In this document: positions 34,773-42,235 of the stretch, in pieces
Layout: each line of letters opens with the position of its first letter
Position numbering within the stretch: the first letter of the stretch is position 1
Source: Acidimicrobiaceae bacterium
GTDB lineage: Bacteria; Actinomycetota; Acidimicrobiia; Acidimicrobiales; Aldehydirespiratoraceae
DNA length: 51,532 bases
Reading direction: 5' to 3'
Assembly (NCBI GenBank): GCA_016845585.1
Contig: JAERSO010000007.1
Location: 1 to 51,532 of the forward strand
Notes under the pieces: generated by a model
Database searches by the model: none
What the model saw: only the letters and a program-made list of their open reading frames with translations
Told to the model about the DNA's origin: nothing
Position numbers and translations under genes: made by a program

Positions 34773-35821
34773 GGGAACGGCACCACGACCTCGCTGCCGC
34801 CGATCGGGAAGATCTGCTTGAGGCGCCATCGGCCGGTCGTGTCGAGAACGAGGCGAGCTTCGAGCTCCATGGTCTCGGTTGTGATCACGACGGTGGCGGT
34901 CGTGGCGCCGGCCGCGGTGATCGGCTCGCCGCCCTGGAGCTCCGTGATCCTGTCGATGTCGAACGGGAACCCCGTGGCATCGAGTCGCTCGTCGAGCGCG
35001 GCGGGGCCGAGTGCGTGCTCGACGCCGCCGAACTGGTCGAGCGCGGCGAGTGGAAGCAGCGCTTGGCGCTGCGACGCGGCGGAGAGAAGCAGATAGACCG
35101 AGAAGTGATCGCCCTTGGCCACGAGTCGGCTGATGGTCTCCACGGTCGCCATCGGCGAGTCAGCGGGGAGGAGATCCGACCAGGCATCGAACTCCGTCAG
35201 CTCCGTCGGTCCGCTCGCCAACGGTGGATCCCCCGAGAACGGGAACTCGTGGAGACCACCGTTGGCATAGCGAATCTGACGGATCCGCCAGTCGCCGCCG
35301 ACAGATTTGCTGAGTTCGAAGATCGCGATCACCCCAGTGGCCCGCATGGTGACGTCGACGAGTGCCGCTCGAGTGTCCTGCGTCGTGGTGTTGATCTCTG
35401 TCGCACCCTGAGTGAAGTCGAAACGGAGACCCCCGCCGGTGGCGGCCGATTGCATCGCCAGATCGAACATCCGTAGCGTCTCGGTGTAGTGATCGCCACT
35501 GAGCTCGGCGGTGAGTCGTGCGACGAGTGCACTCTGACCGGCGCCGTCGACCCACTCATAGAAGCTCTCGTCCTCCAAGGCCGCGTGCATGGCGGTTTGG
35601 GTGGTGGGGTGGAAGAGCAGAGCGGCCGTGAGGAAGTCGCCGTCCGCGAAGGCGTCGACGAAGACAGCAACGGTCAGTTCCGGCGTCGAGAGATCCATCT
35701 CCGCATAGCTGACGGGCAGGAGCCCGCCGCTATGGCTCCCGGCGCCATCGGAACCGCATCCGAGCGCGACGAGACAGCAGGTGACCAGCATCGCTGCGCC
35801 TCGAGCCCCCAACCCGTGCAT
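34763..35821 (-). CDS. Secreted lipoprotein of unknown function
   Basis: 352 aa. Signal peptide with lipobox (GAAMLVTCCLVALGCGSDG) then a mature part containing an NTF2-like pattern: AVFVDAFADGDFLTAALLFH, later ISRLVAKGDHFSVYLLLSAA, with ALVDVTMRATGVIAIFELSK and GRWRLKQIF strands, suggesting two NTF2/SnoaL-like folds in tandem. No catalytic motif is evident. ATG 35821 has TAGGGT 8 nt upstream; the open frame extending to 36112 into udk is rejected. It may belong to the envelope-stress unit with the ECF factor downstream. Confidence 0.75.
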   Translation of the reverse strand: MHGLGARGAAMLVTCCLVALGCGSDGAGSHSGGLLPVSYAEMDLSTPELTVAVFVDAFADGDFLTAALLFHPTTQTAMHAALEDESFYEWVDGAGQSALVARLTAELSGDHYTETLRMFDLAMQSAATGGGLRFDFTQGATEINTTTQDTRAALVDVTMRATGVIAIFELSKSVGGDWRIRQIRYANGGLHEFPFSGDPPLASGPTELTEFDAWSDLLPADSPMATVETISRLVAKGDHFSVYLLLSAASQRQALLPLAALDQFGGVEHALGPAALDERLDATGFPFDIDRITELQGGEPITAAGATTATVVITTETMELEARLVLDTTGRWRLKQIFPIGGSEVVVPFPIS

Positions 35822-35829
35822 GGGGCGAT

Positions 35830-35835
35830 ACCCTA
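35830..35835 (-). promoter_or_regulatory. -10 element TAGGGT, leaderless start of lipoprotein gene
   Basis: On the minus strand TAGGGT ends 8 nt before ATG 35821. Confidence 0.58.
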
Positions 35836-35876
35836 GCCGGTGGCTCGATCTTGTTCCGGGGGAGTGGGGTCGGCGG

Positions 35877-36497
35877 TCAACCGGCCAGGTCGCGCGCCGG
35901 CCGTAGCGTGAACACGAGTTCGTCGGCGACGTCGTTGTAGTCCTCGTGCATCGCGACGGTGCGGTGCGCCAGGTGGCGGAACGGCTCCACGAACGTGTCG
36001 TGCATCGGTGCCACCGTGTCGGCGAATTGCCGCCGCACATCGGCTGGCACACGGCCCCGTTCGCGGACATCGCGAGTGATTCGCCGCTCCAATCGAACGT
36101 CCTCAGGGACATCGATGAAGACGGCGAGATCGAGCCCGTCGGCGATTGCCGGGAAGCTCAGCAGCAGGATCCCTTCCACGATCACCACATTGCGGGCCTC
36201 GATCCGCTGAATCTCGTTCGTGCGGGTGTGCGTGGCGAAGTCGTACACCGGAGATTCGACATCGGAGCCGCTGCGCAGTGCCTCGACGTGCTCGGCGAAC
36301 AGATCGTGATCGAGCGAGTCCGGATGGTCGTAGTTGACCAGCGATCGGTCCGCGGGGGAGAGGTGGCCCTGGTCGTGGTAGTAGGCATCGAACGCGAGGA
36401 CGGAAACATCAGAGTCGCCGAGCCGTTCGAGGAGATGGCGGGTGAGCGTGGTCTTCCCGGCCCCGGAGCCTCCGCTGATGCCGCACGTCATCGTCAC
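35877..36497 (-). CDS. udk: Uridine kinase
   Basis: 206 aa. Phosphorylates uridine and cytidine in pyrimidine salvage. P-loop in CGISGGSGAGKTTLTRHL, FDAYYHDQGHLS, YDHPDSLDHDLFAEHV and the nucleoside-site block NVVIVEGILLLSFP, followed by FIDVPEDVRLERRITRD. GTG 36497 is chosen because TACCCT ends exactly 8 nt upstream; ATG 36491 would shorten it by two residues. Divergent from the aminotransferase gene. Confidence 0.93.
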   Translation of the reverse strand: MTMTCGISGGSGAGKTTLTRHLLERLGDSDVSVLAFDAYYHDQGHLSPADRSLVNYDHPDSLDHDLFAEHVEALRSGSDVESPVYDFATHTRTNEIQRIEARNVVIVEGILLLSFPAIADGLDLAVFIDVPEDVRLERRITRDVRERGRVPADVRRQFADTVAPMHDTFVEPFRHLAHRTVAMHEDYNDVADELVFTLRPARDLAG

Positions 36498-36505
36498 GGG
36501 AGGAC

Positions 36506-36511
36506 AGGGTA
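36506..36511 (-). promoter_or_regulatory. -10 element TACCCT, leaderless start of udk
   Basis: On the minus strand TACCCT ends 8 nt before GTG 36497. Confidence 0.55.
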
Positions 36512-36533
36512 CTGCGTTGGTGGCGGTCGTCTC

Positions 36534-36539
36534 TAGAAT
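36534..36539 (+). promoter_or_regulatory. -10 element TAGAAT, leaderless start of aminotransferase gene
   Basis: TAGAAT ends 6 nt before ATG 36546; it is back-to-back with the udk promoter within a 48-nt divergent gap. Confidence 0.6.
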
Positions 36540-36545
36540 CCGGCC

Positions 36546-37691
36546 ATGACACGCACAGCGGCCGACCGGGCCGGGATCAGTCCGTTCTACGTGATGGAGG
36601 TGATGCGGGCCGCCGAGCTGCGTCTCGCCGAAGGCAAGGACGTCCTTCATCTCGAGGTCGGCCAGCCGTCGACTCCCGCCGCGCCGGCGGTGATCGCCGC
36701 GGCGCACCGGGCATTGGACGAAGAGGTGCTCGGCTACACGACGGCCGCCGGGATCGAGCCACTTCGTCGGCGGATCGCCGAGCACTACGAGGATTGGTAC
36801 GACGTCGAGATCGATGCCGATTCGGTACTGGTGACCGTCGGAGCCACCGGTGCGTTCGTCGCGGTGTTCATGGCCGCGTTCGATCCGGGCGACCGAGTCG
36901 TCGTCCCGTCTCCCGGCTATCCCTGCTACTCCAACGCGCTGCAGATCCTGGGGGTGGAGGTCGTCGACCTGCCGACCACGATCGACACTCGTTTCCAGCC
37001 GACCGTCGACCAACTCGAATCCCTCGGCCCCGTCGATGGCCTGATTCTCAGTTCACCGTCGAATCCCACCGGCACGATGCTCGATGCCGACTCGATGAAG
37101 GCGATCACCGACTGGTGCCGTGCGAACGACGTGTGGTTCATCTCCGATGAGATCTACCACGGGATCACCTACGGGCAGTCGGCGCCGACGGCGCTCCAGT
37201 TCGATACGGATGCGATCGTCATCAACTCGTTCTCCAAGTACTTCTCGATGACGGGCTGGCGGCTCGGGTGGGTCGTCGCTCCGAAGGTGTTGCGGACAGC
37301 GCTGACTCGCATCAACCAGAACGCAACGATCTCCGCGCCGACGCTGTCCCAACTGGCGGCGGTGGCCGCCTTCGACACCCACGATGTCGCCGGGAGGCGC
37401 GTTGCCGACTACGCGACCAACCGCGAGATACTGCTCGACGGTCTGCGTGCCGCTGGGATCGAGAAGGTCGCTCCGGCGGACGGTGCGTTCTACATCTGGG
37501 CCGATGTGAGCCATCTCACCGATGACTCCCAGGAACTCGGTGCGCAGTGGCTCGATGAGCTCGGCATCGCGGCCACGCCCGGCATCGACTTCGATCGCGA
37601 CAATGGTCACCGCTTCATGCGATTCTCGTTCGCGGGATCTGCGGAGGATTGCCGAGAGGCGATGCGTCGCCTCGAGGGATGGGTGAGCTAG
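36546..37691 (+). CDS. Class I/II PLP-dependent aminotransferase
   Basis: 381 aa. Fold-type I aminotransferase of the aspartate-family: LEVGQPSTPAAPAVIAAA, VTVGATGAFVAVFMAAF, SSPSNPTGTMLD, ISDEIYHGITY, the PLP-binding Lys in NSFSKYFSMTGWRLGW and the C-terminal RFSFAG (substrate-carboxylate Arg). The amino donor specificity cannot be read from sequence. Aromatic, aspartate or alanine specificity are all possible. Confidence 0.88.
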   Translation: MTRTAADRAGISPFYVMEVMRAAELRLAEGKDVLHLEVGQPSTPAAPAVIAAAHRALDEEVLGYTTAAGIEPLRRRIAEHYEDWYDVEIDADSVLVTVGATGAFVAVFMAAFDPGDRVVVPSPGYPCYSNALQILGVEVVDLPTTIDTRFQPTVDQLESLGPVDGLILSSPSNPTGTMLDADSMKAITDWCRANDVWFISDEIYHGITYGQSAPTALQFDTDAIVINSFSKYFSMTGWRLGWVVAPKVLRTALTRINQNATISAPTLSQLAAVAAFDTHDVAGRRVADYATNREILLDGLRAAGIEKVAPADGAFYIWADVSHLTDDSQELGAQWLDELGIAATPGIDFDRDNGHRFMRFSFAGSAEDCREAMRRLEGWVS

Positions 37692-37694
37692 CGC

Positions 37695-38108
37695 TCAGCC
37701 CCCGAGGCGGGCCCGAGCGGCAGCAGACTTGTCGAGCCAGCTCTGTGCGATGAACACGCCGTTGATCTCCACGCCACCGCCACCGCCGGCACCGGCGTCG
37801 CCGCCACCGCTGTCGGTCGCGGCGGGTGCGTTGGCCGCCTCTTCGGCGGCCTTGGCCGCGGCGATCGCCTCGCGCTCACGGGCGATGAGGAACGAGTCGT
37901 AGTCCTTGGCCTTCACCACCGAGTCGTGGCTGACATGGCTCACTGCCGAGCCGTCGTTCATGCGGAGCCAGTACCGCTTCCAGGTGACACCGTTGGCCAG
38001 CGCGATCTTGCCGGCATCGCCGGCCGAGTAGCCGCCCACATCGTCGACGAGACGGATCTTGGTCCCGCGCGTGAAGGTGTTGGCCTGGAGTTCAGCGGTG
38101 GTGATCAC
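37695..38108 (-). CDS. Conserved small protein with KOW/SH3-like N-terminus
   Basis: 137 aa, not recognised as a named family. Residues 1-65 (TRGTKIRLVDDVGGYSAGDA then GKIALANGVTWKRYWLRMND) resemble a small SH3/KOW beta-barrel. A charged Ala-rich helix follows (AREREAIAAAKAAEEAANAP), then a Gly-rich stretch, then a conserved-looking tail (INGVFIAQSWLDKSAAARAR). The tail pattern is seen in other actinobacterial proteins. No signal peptide. GTG 38108 has TAGATT 7 nt upstream. Convergent with the aminotransferase gene, 3 nt apart. Confidence 0.7.
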   Translation of the reverse strand: MITTAELQANTFTRGTKIRLVDDVGGYSAGDAGKIALANGVTWKRYWLRMNDGSAVSHVSHDSVVKAKDYDSFLIAREREAIAAAKAAEEAANAPAATDSGGGDAGAGGGGGVEINGVFIAQSWLDKSAAARARLGG

Positions 38109-38115
38109 GGGCAGG

Positions 38116-38121
38116 AATCTA
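38116..38121 (-). promoter_or_regulatory. -10 element TAGATT, leaderless start
   Basis: On the minus strand TAGATT ends 7 nt before GTG 38108. Confidence 0.57.
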
Positions 38122-38168
38122 GCGCCTCGCGGCGCCAGGCGACGACACCGCCGGGACGGGTCAACGGC

Positions 38169-38174
38169 TACGGT
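38169..38174 (+). promoter_or_regulatory. -10 element TACGGT, leaderless start of FAD oxidoreductase gene
   Basis: TACGGT ends 6 nt before GTG 38181; it supports that start over the much longer upstream frame. Confidence 0.55.
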
Positions 38175-38180
38175 CGCGTC

Positions 38181-39500
38181 GTGTTCGCAGACGATTTCAC
38201 CGGAGAGCCGTGGTGGTGGCGGGCCGCGCCACCCGCGAGCCGGACGGATCCGCCGCCATCGGACGCCGATGTCGTGGTGATCGGCGCGGGCTACGCCGGG
38301 TTGTCGTGCGCCATTGCCGTCGCCCAGGCAGGCCGCTCTGCGCTTGTGCTCGACGCCATGCGTGTCGGGGAGGGGGCATCGGGCCGCAATGCGGGGCTGT
38401 GCTCGGGGCGGGCCGGGATCTCCAAGATGATCGATCTGGAGGCCCATGTCGGCCGAGACCGTGCCGCCGCGATCCTCGACGAGGCCGACGATGCCTTCGC
38501 GTTCTTCCGCTCCACCTGCGACGACGTGTCCCCGGGCGCGTATGAACACACCGGCCGTTTCGTCGCTGCCCGTACGGCACTTGCCTACTCGAAGCTGGCC
38601 AAGAAGTACCGCGAGTACGAAGGGGTCAGCACCGGTGGTGTTCCCGCGGCTGGGTTCGAACTGGTCGAGGCCGCCGGGGTCGGTCGCTTCATCACGACGG
38701 ATGTCTTCCATGGCGGGATGTCCGTCGAGGATGCCGGGCTCGTCCATCCCGCTCGCTATGTCCACGGGCTGCTGGCCAGGGCCGAAGCGCTTGGCGTGAC
38801 GGTGTGCACAGGCGTCCGGGTGAGGGCCGTCGACGCCGCCGGACCCGAACGCTCGTTGGACGTCGCCACCTCGGATGGGTTCCGTACGGTTCATGCCGCG
38901 GAGATCGTGCTCGCCACCAACGGCTACACCGACACGTCGGCCCCGTGGCATCGATCGCGGATCGTGCCGATGTCGTCGTCGATCATCGCCACGGAGGACC
39001 TCGGCCGAGACCGTGTCGAGGCGCTGCTGCCGGCCATGACGACGGTGATCGACACCAACCGGGTCATCGTCTACGCACGGCCGGCTCCGGGTGGCGAGAG
39101 CATCTTGTTCGGAGGTCGAGCCAAGTTTCATCCCGTCAGTCCCGACACGAGCGCCAAGATCCTCCACGACCAGATGTTGCAGGTGTTCCCGTCGTTGGCC
39201 GGAGTGCAGGTGACGAACGCGTGGTCCGGCTACATGGCATTCACCAAGGACTGGCTGCCGAAGATCGGCCGTCACAACGGACTCCACTACGCGCTCGGCT
39301 GCAACGGCGGGTCCGGTGTGGTCCTGTTGAGCTGGCTCGGTCGCAAGATCGGCCAGCAGGTGGTGGGCGACGGTGACGGCCGCTCGTCTCTCGAGGACAT
39401 CCCGTTCCCTCGACAGCCGCTGGGCCGTTGGACGTCCGCCGGTGTCCCCCTTGCCGGCATCTGGTACCGGACGCGCGACGCCATCGACGCCCGGCGGTGA
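38181..39500 (+). CDS. FAD-dependent amino acid/amine oxidoreductase (DAO family)
   Basis: 439 aa. The dinucleotide-binding motif is in VVVIGAGYAGLSCAIAVAQA (about 29-48), followed by GEGASGRNAGLCSGRAG, a typical DAO/PuuB-like block, and C-terminal NAWSGYMAFTKDWLPKIG with ALGCNGGSGVV closing the FAD site. Such enzymes oxidise secondary amines, glycine derivatives or gamma-glutamyl-putrescine; the substrate here is unknown. It may pair functionally with the nearby aminotransferase. Confidence 0.85.
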   Translation: MFADDFTGEPWWWRAAPPASRTDPPPSDADVVVIGAGYAGLSCAIAVAQAGRSALVLDAMRVGEGASGRNAGLCSGRAGISKMIDLEAHVGRDRAAAILDEADDAFAFFRSTCDDVSPGAYEHTGRFVAARTALAYSKLAKKYREYEGVSTGGVPAAGFELVEAAGVGRFITTDVFHGGMSVEDAGLVHPARYVHGLLARAEALGVTVCTGVRVRAVDAAGPERSLDVATSDGFRTVHAAEIVLATNGYTDTSAPWHRSRIVPMSSSIIATEDLGRDRVEALLPAMTTVIDTNRVIVYARPAPGGESILFGGRAKFHPVSPDTSAKILHDQMLQVFPSLAGVQVTNAWSGYMAFTKDWLPKIGRHNGLHYALGCNGGSGVVLLSWLGRKIGQQVVGDGDGRSSLEDIPFPRQPLGRWTSAGVPLAGIWYRTRDAIDARR

Positions 39501-39540
39501 ACGCCGACGACCCTGGGCGGTCTGTCACACTGGTGAGACC

Positions 39541-40428
39541 ATGACCCACGACGGCCACGACCACAGTCACGGCGACAGTCGAGGAGCGCTCGCGGTCGCG
39601 GCAGGGGCCAATACCGTCCTGTTGGTCGTCCAGTTCGCCGGCGCCGTTGCGTTCGGGTCGGTCGCCCTGCTGGCGGATTCCGTCCACCAGGCGTCGGATG
39701 TCGTCTCCTTGATCCTCGCCGTGGGAATCGCAGTGCTCGTCGCCCGGCCCTCGAGCAACCGGTACACGTTCGGTTATCGCCGCGCCGATGCGCTTGGCGG
39801 CGTGCTGCATGCCCTGCTCCTGCTGAGTGGAGCGGTTCTCGTCGTCGTCGAGGCAGCCGAGCGGTGGAGTGGCGATCACGAGATCGACGGTGTCGGCGTG
39901 GTCGCCATCGCCATCGCCGGCCTCCTCGTGAACGGCCTGAGCGCCAGGTGGCTGCACGGCGCTCACGGACACTCGCTGAACGTCGAGGGCGCCGTACTGC
40001 ACCTGGTGGCGGACGCGCTCGGGTCGTTCGCGGTGCTGGCCGGCGGAGTGGTGGTGCTGATCACCGACGAGCCACGCGTCGACGCCGTTGCGTCCTTCGT
40101 GGTCGTCGCCCTCATCATCTGGTCAGCGGTTCGTCTCGCTCGGGCGTCGCTCCACGTCCTGATGGACGGTGTGCCGGAGGGGTTCGACCCAGCTGACATC
40201 CGGGACTCGATGCTGACCGATCCAATGGTCGTCGACGCGCACCACCTCCACGTCCGCACCCTCGACGGCGCAACGGTGAGCCTCACCGCTCATGTTCAGG
40301 TCGACACCGAGGAGTTGCACGAGGCGCAGGTGGTGATCGGCCGGTTGACGACGATGCTCGCTGAACGCGGCGTCGCCCACGTCACCCTCCAGGCCGAATG
40401 CCATCCCTGCGACGACGACGACTGCTGA
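39541..40428 (+). CDS. Cation diffusion facilitator (CDF) metal efflux protein
   Basis: 295 aa. His-rich N-terminus (THDGHDHSHGDS), six transmembrane segments, zinc-site residues in ADSVHQASD and HLVADALGS (HxxxD pairs in TM2 and TM5) and a cytosolic C-terminal domain ending CHPCDDDDC, an extra metal-binding tail. ZitB/CzcD-type proton antiport of zinc or a similar divalent ion is inferred. A non-canonical -10 (CACACT) ends 9 nt before ATG 39541. Confidence 0.9.
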   Translation: MTHDGHDHSHGDSRGALAVAAGANTVLLVVQFAGAVAFGSVALLADSVHQASDVVSLILAVGIAVLVARPSSNRYTFGYRRADALGGVLHALLLLSGAVLVVVEAAERWSGDHEIDGVGVVAIAIAGLLVNGLSARWLHGAHGHSLNVEGAVLHLVADALGSFAVLAGGVVVLITDEPRVDAVASFVVVALIIWSAVRLARASLHVLMDGVPEGFDPADIRDSMLTDPMVVDAHHLHVRTLDGATVSLTAHVQVDTEELHEAQVVIGRLTTMLAERGVAHVTLQAECHPCDDDDC

Positions 40429-40456
40429 CTGGCTTCCGAAAGAAGTGAACGGTCGC

Positions 40457-40462
40457 TAACAT
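40457..40462 (+). promoter_or_regulatory. -10 element TAACAT, leaderless start of acyl-CoA dehydrogenase gene
   Basis: TAACAT ends 6 nt before ATG 40469. Confidence 0.6.
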
Positions 40463-40468
40463 GACGGC

Positions 40469-41719
40469 ATGGCTGAACTGACTGTTGAAGAGGTCCGCGC
40501 CGAGGTCGAGGCCTGGCTCGACGCGAACTGGAGTGAGGATCTCGCCGTCGGCGAATGGTGGGACATCCTCGGGCCGAGTGGGTATGCCCATCCGATCCTC
40601 CCCGAGAACGCCTACGGCAAGGGCTGGGGACGCGCTCAGGCGGGTGCCGTGATGGCCACCATGGCCGACCGTCGCGTGATGGGCCCGGCCGCCGGCCTCG
40701 GTCGCATGCTCGCCGCCCCAACGATCGCGACGCACGGCACTCAGGCGCAGATCGACGAGTTCCTGCCCCCGATCCTCGACGGCACCGTCGGCTGGTGCCA
40801 GCTGTTCTCTGAGCCCGGGGCCGGATCCGACCTCGCCGGCCTCACCACCAAGGCCGAGCGTGACGGTGACGAGTGGGTCATCACCGGTCAGAAGGTCTGG
40901 ACGTCCGGCGGCCAGATCGCCGACATGGGCATGCTCATCGCCCGTACCAACCCCGATGCTCCGAAGCACCGTGGCATCACGTGGTTCGCCTTCGACATGG
41001 ATCAGCCCGGTGTCGAGGTCCGTCCGCTCGTCGAGATGACCGGCCACTCCATGTTCAACGAAGTCTTCATCGACGAGGCCCGCGTCCCCCACGCGAACAT
41101 CATCGGGGAGGAAGGCCAGGGCTGGGCCGCGGCCAACACGACCCTCATGTTCGAGCGTGCGTCGCTCGGCTCGGCCGGCAAGAGCCCGGCGACGGCCTCT
41201 GGATCGGGCAAGCGCAGCGTGCGCGGCAAGCTCGTCACCGACTTCACCCAGCGCTCCGGCGGCGAGGCGGGCCTGCCCCCGATCGGCATGAAGATGTGGG
41301 ACAAGCTCGTCGACGTCGCCCGCAAGCGTGGCATGGAGTCCGACCCGGTCCTGCGTCAGGAACTCGTTGAGATCTGGAGCCTGCTCGAGGTCAACCGCAT
41401 GTCACAGGTCCGTGCGAAGGATCCCGGCCAGCGCACGGGTGCAGAGCCGAACATCGGCAAGCTCGTGATGAGCGACTTGTTCCGTGGGTTCCGTGAGCTC
41501 GGCAACAAGGTGATCCAGGCTGACGGCATGCTCACCGGGGCGGATGAACCCAACACCGGCGGGCTGATCGGCGAGACGACCATGTTCTCGCCGGGGCCGT
41601 CGATCTACGGCGGCACCGACCAGATCCAGAAGAACATCATCGGCGAACGCATCCTCGGCCTCCCCCGTGAGCCGGGCCCCGGCAAGGACACGCCGTTCAA
41701 GGACCTCCCCAAGAACTAG
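40469..41719 (+). CDS. Acyl-CoA dehydrogenase family protein
   Basis: 416 aa FAD enzyme. The N-terminal helical domain is followed by the FAD/acyl-binding signature QLFSEPGAGSDLAGLTTKAE and VITGQKVWTSGGQIADMGML, then GEEGQGWAAANTTLMFERAS, and a C-terminal domain ending IYGGTDQIQKNIIGERILGL. It oxidises an acyl-CoA at C2-C3 with electron transfer flavoprotein; chain specificity is unknown. Single-gene unit with a leaderless promoter. Its TAG stop is 11 nt before palindrome E. Confidence 0.9.
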   Translation: MAELTVEEVRAEVEAWLDANWSEDLAVGEWWDILGPSGYAHPILPENAYGKGWGRAQAGAVMATMADRRVMGPAAGLGRMLAAPTIATHGTQAQIDEFLPPILDGTVGWCQLFSEPGAGSDLAGLTTKAERDGDEWVITGQKVWTSGGQIADMGMLIARTNPDAPKHRGITWFAFDMDQPGVEVRPLVEMTGHSMFNEVFIDEARVPHANIIGEEGQGWAAANTTLMFERASLGSAGKSPATASGSGKRSVRGKLVTDFTQRSGGEAGLPPIGMKMWDKLVDVARKRGMESDPVLRQELVEIWSLLEVNRMSQVRAKDPGQRTGAEPNIGKLVMSDLFRGFRELGNKVIQADGMLTGADEPNTGGLIGETTMFSPGPSIYGGTDQIQKNIIGERILGLPREPGPGKDTPFKDLPKN

Positions 41720-41726
41720 CTCACCG

Positions 41727-41763
41727 CTACCGCACGCTGGGGTCTGTCCCCAGTGTGCGGCAG
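41727..41763. repeat. Palindrome E, core GGGGTCTGTCCCC, encodes the VOC protein C-terminus
   Basis: CCGCACGCTGGGG (41730-41742) pairs with CCCCAGTGTGCGG (41748-41760) around TCTGT, extended outward with one mismatch to 41727/41763. The minus-strand VOC gene reads through it: codons 159-168 and the stop fall exactly on it, giving the tail RTLGTDPSVR. The right arm GCGGC may also pair with GCCGC at 41766-41770. Confidence 0.87.
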
Positions 41764-42233
41764 GCGCCGCGGCCGGGGGTGGTGGCGCCGAAGCGGGCGA
41801 AGTCGGCGTCGAAATCGAGGGGGACGTCCGAGGGTTCGTCGTCGGCGATGAGCTCTTCGGGGACCTCCCACATGATCTCGAACTCGATGCCGTCGGGATC
41901 CTGGCAGTACAAGCTGCGGCTCATGCCGTGATTGTTCTCGCCGGACAACGCCCCCATCTCCGCCAGCCGAGTCCTGGCGGCCTGGAGTTCGGCGAGCGTC
42001 GCGACCTCCCACGCCACATGGTAGAGCCCGATCTGGCGTGGATCCGGACGCTCCTGCACAGGAGCTCGAAACAGGGCGAGGTCGTGATCCGTGGACGACT
42101 TCGGGGCGGTCATGAACACGCCGCCGGGCATGGTGGTCTTCACCTCGAGACCCAGGGCCCTCGAGTAGAACTCGGCCGAGGCATCGGGGTCGGTGACCCA
42201 CAGCACGGCGTGGCGCAAACCGAGGGTGGACAT
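41727..42233 (-). CDS. VOC-superfamily (glyoxalase/extradiol dioxygenase-like) protein
   Basis: 168 aa single-module VOC protein. Metal ligands visible: H8 (GLRHAVLWVTD), H72 (GLYHVAWEV) and E119 (QDPDGIEFEIMWEV), a 2-His-1-Glu site. Such single-domain proteins are annotated as glyoxalase or catechol 2,3-dioxygenase-like; two-domain type I extradiol enzymes are longer. The last ten residues come from palindrome E, so the C-terminus was extended by it. Last gene of the minus arm of the aromatic cluster, 2 nt after the FAD-linked oxidase stop. Confidence 0.8.
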   Translation of the reverse strand: MSTLGLRHAVLWVTDPDASAEFYSRALGLEVKTTMPGGVFMTAPKSSTDHDLALFRAPVQERPDPRQIGLYHVAWEVATLAELQAARTRLAEMGALSGENNHGMSRSLYCQDPDGIEFEIMWEVPEELIADDEPSDVPLDFDADFARFGATTPGRGACRTLGTDPSVR

Positions 42234-42235
42234 GG

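Noticed and set aside
41716..42201. Alternative minus-strand frame over the VOC gene
   Set aside because: Its translation is Arg/His-rich and lacks the metal ligands; the 41727-42233 frame carries the VOC motifs.
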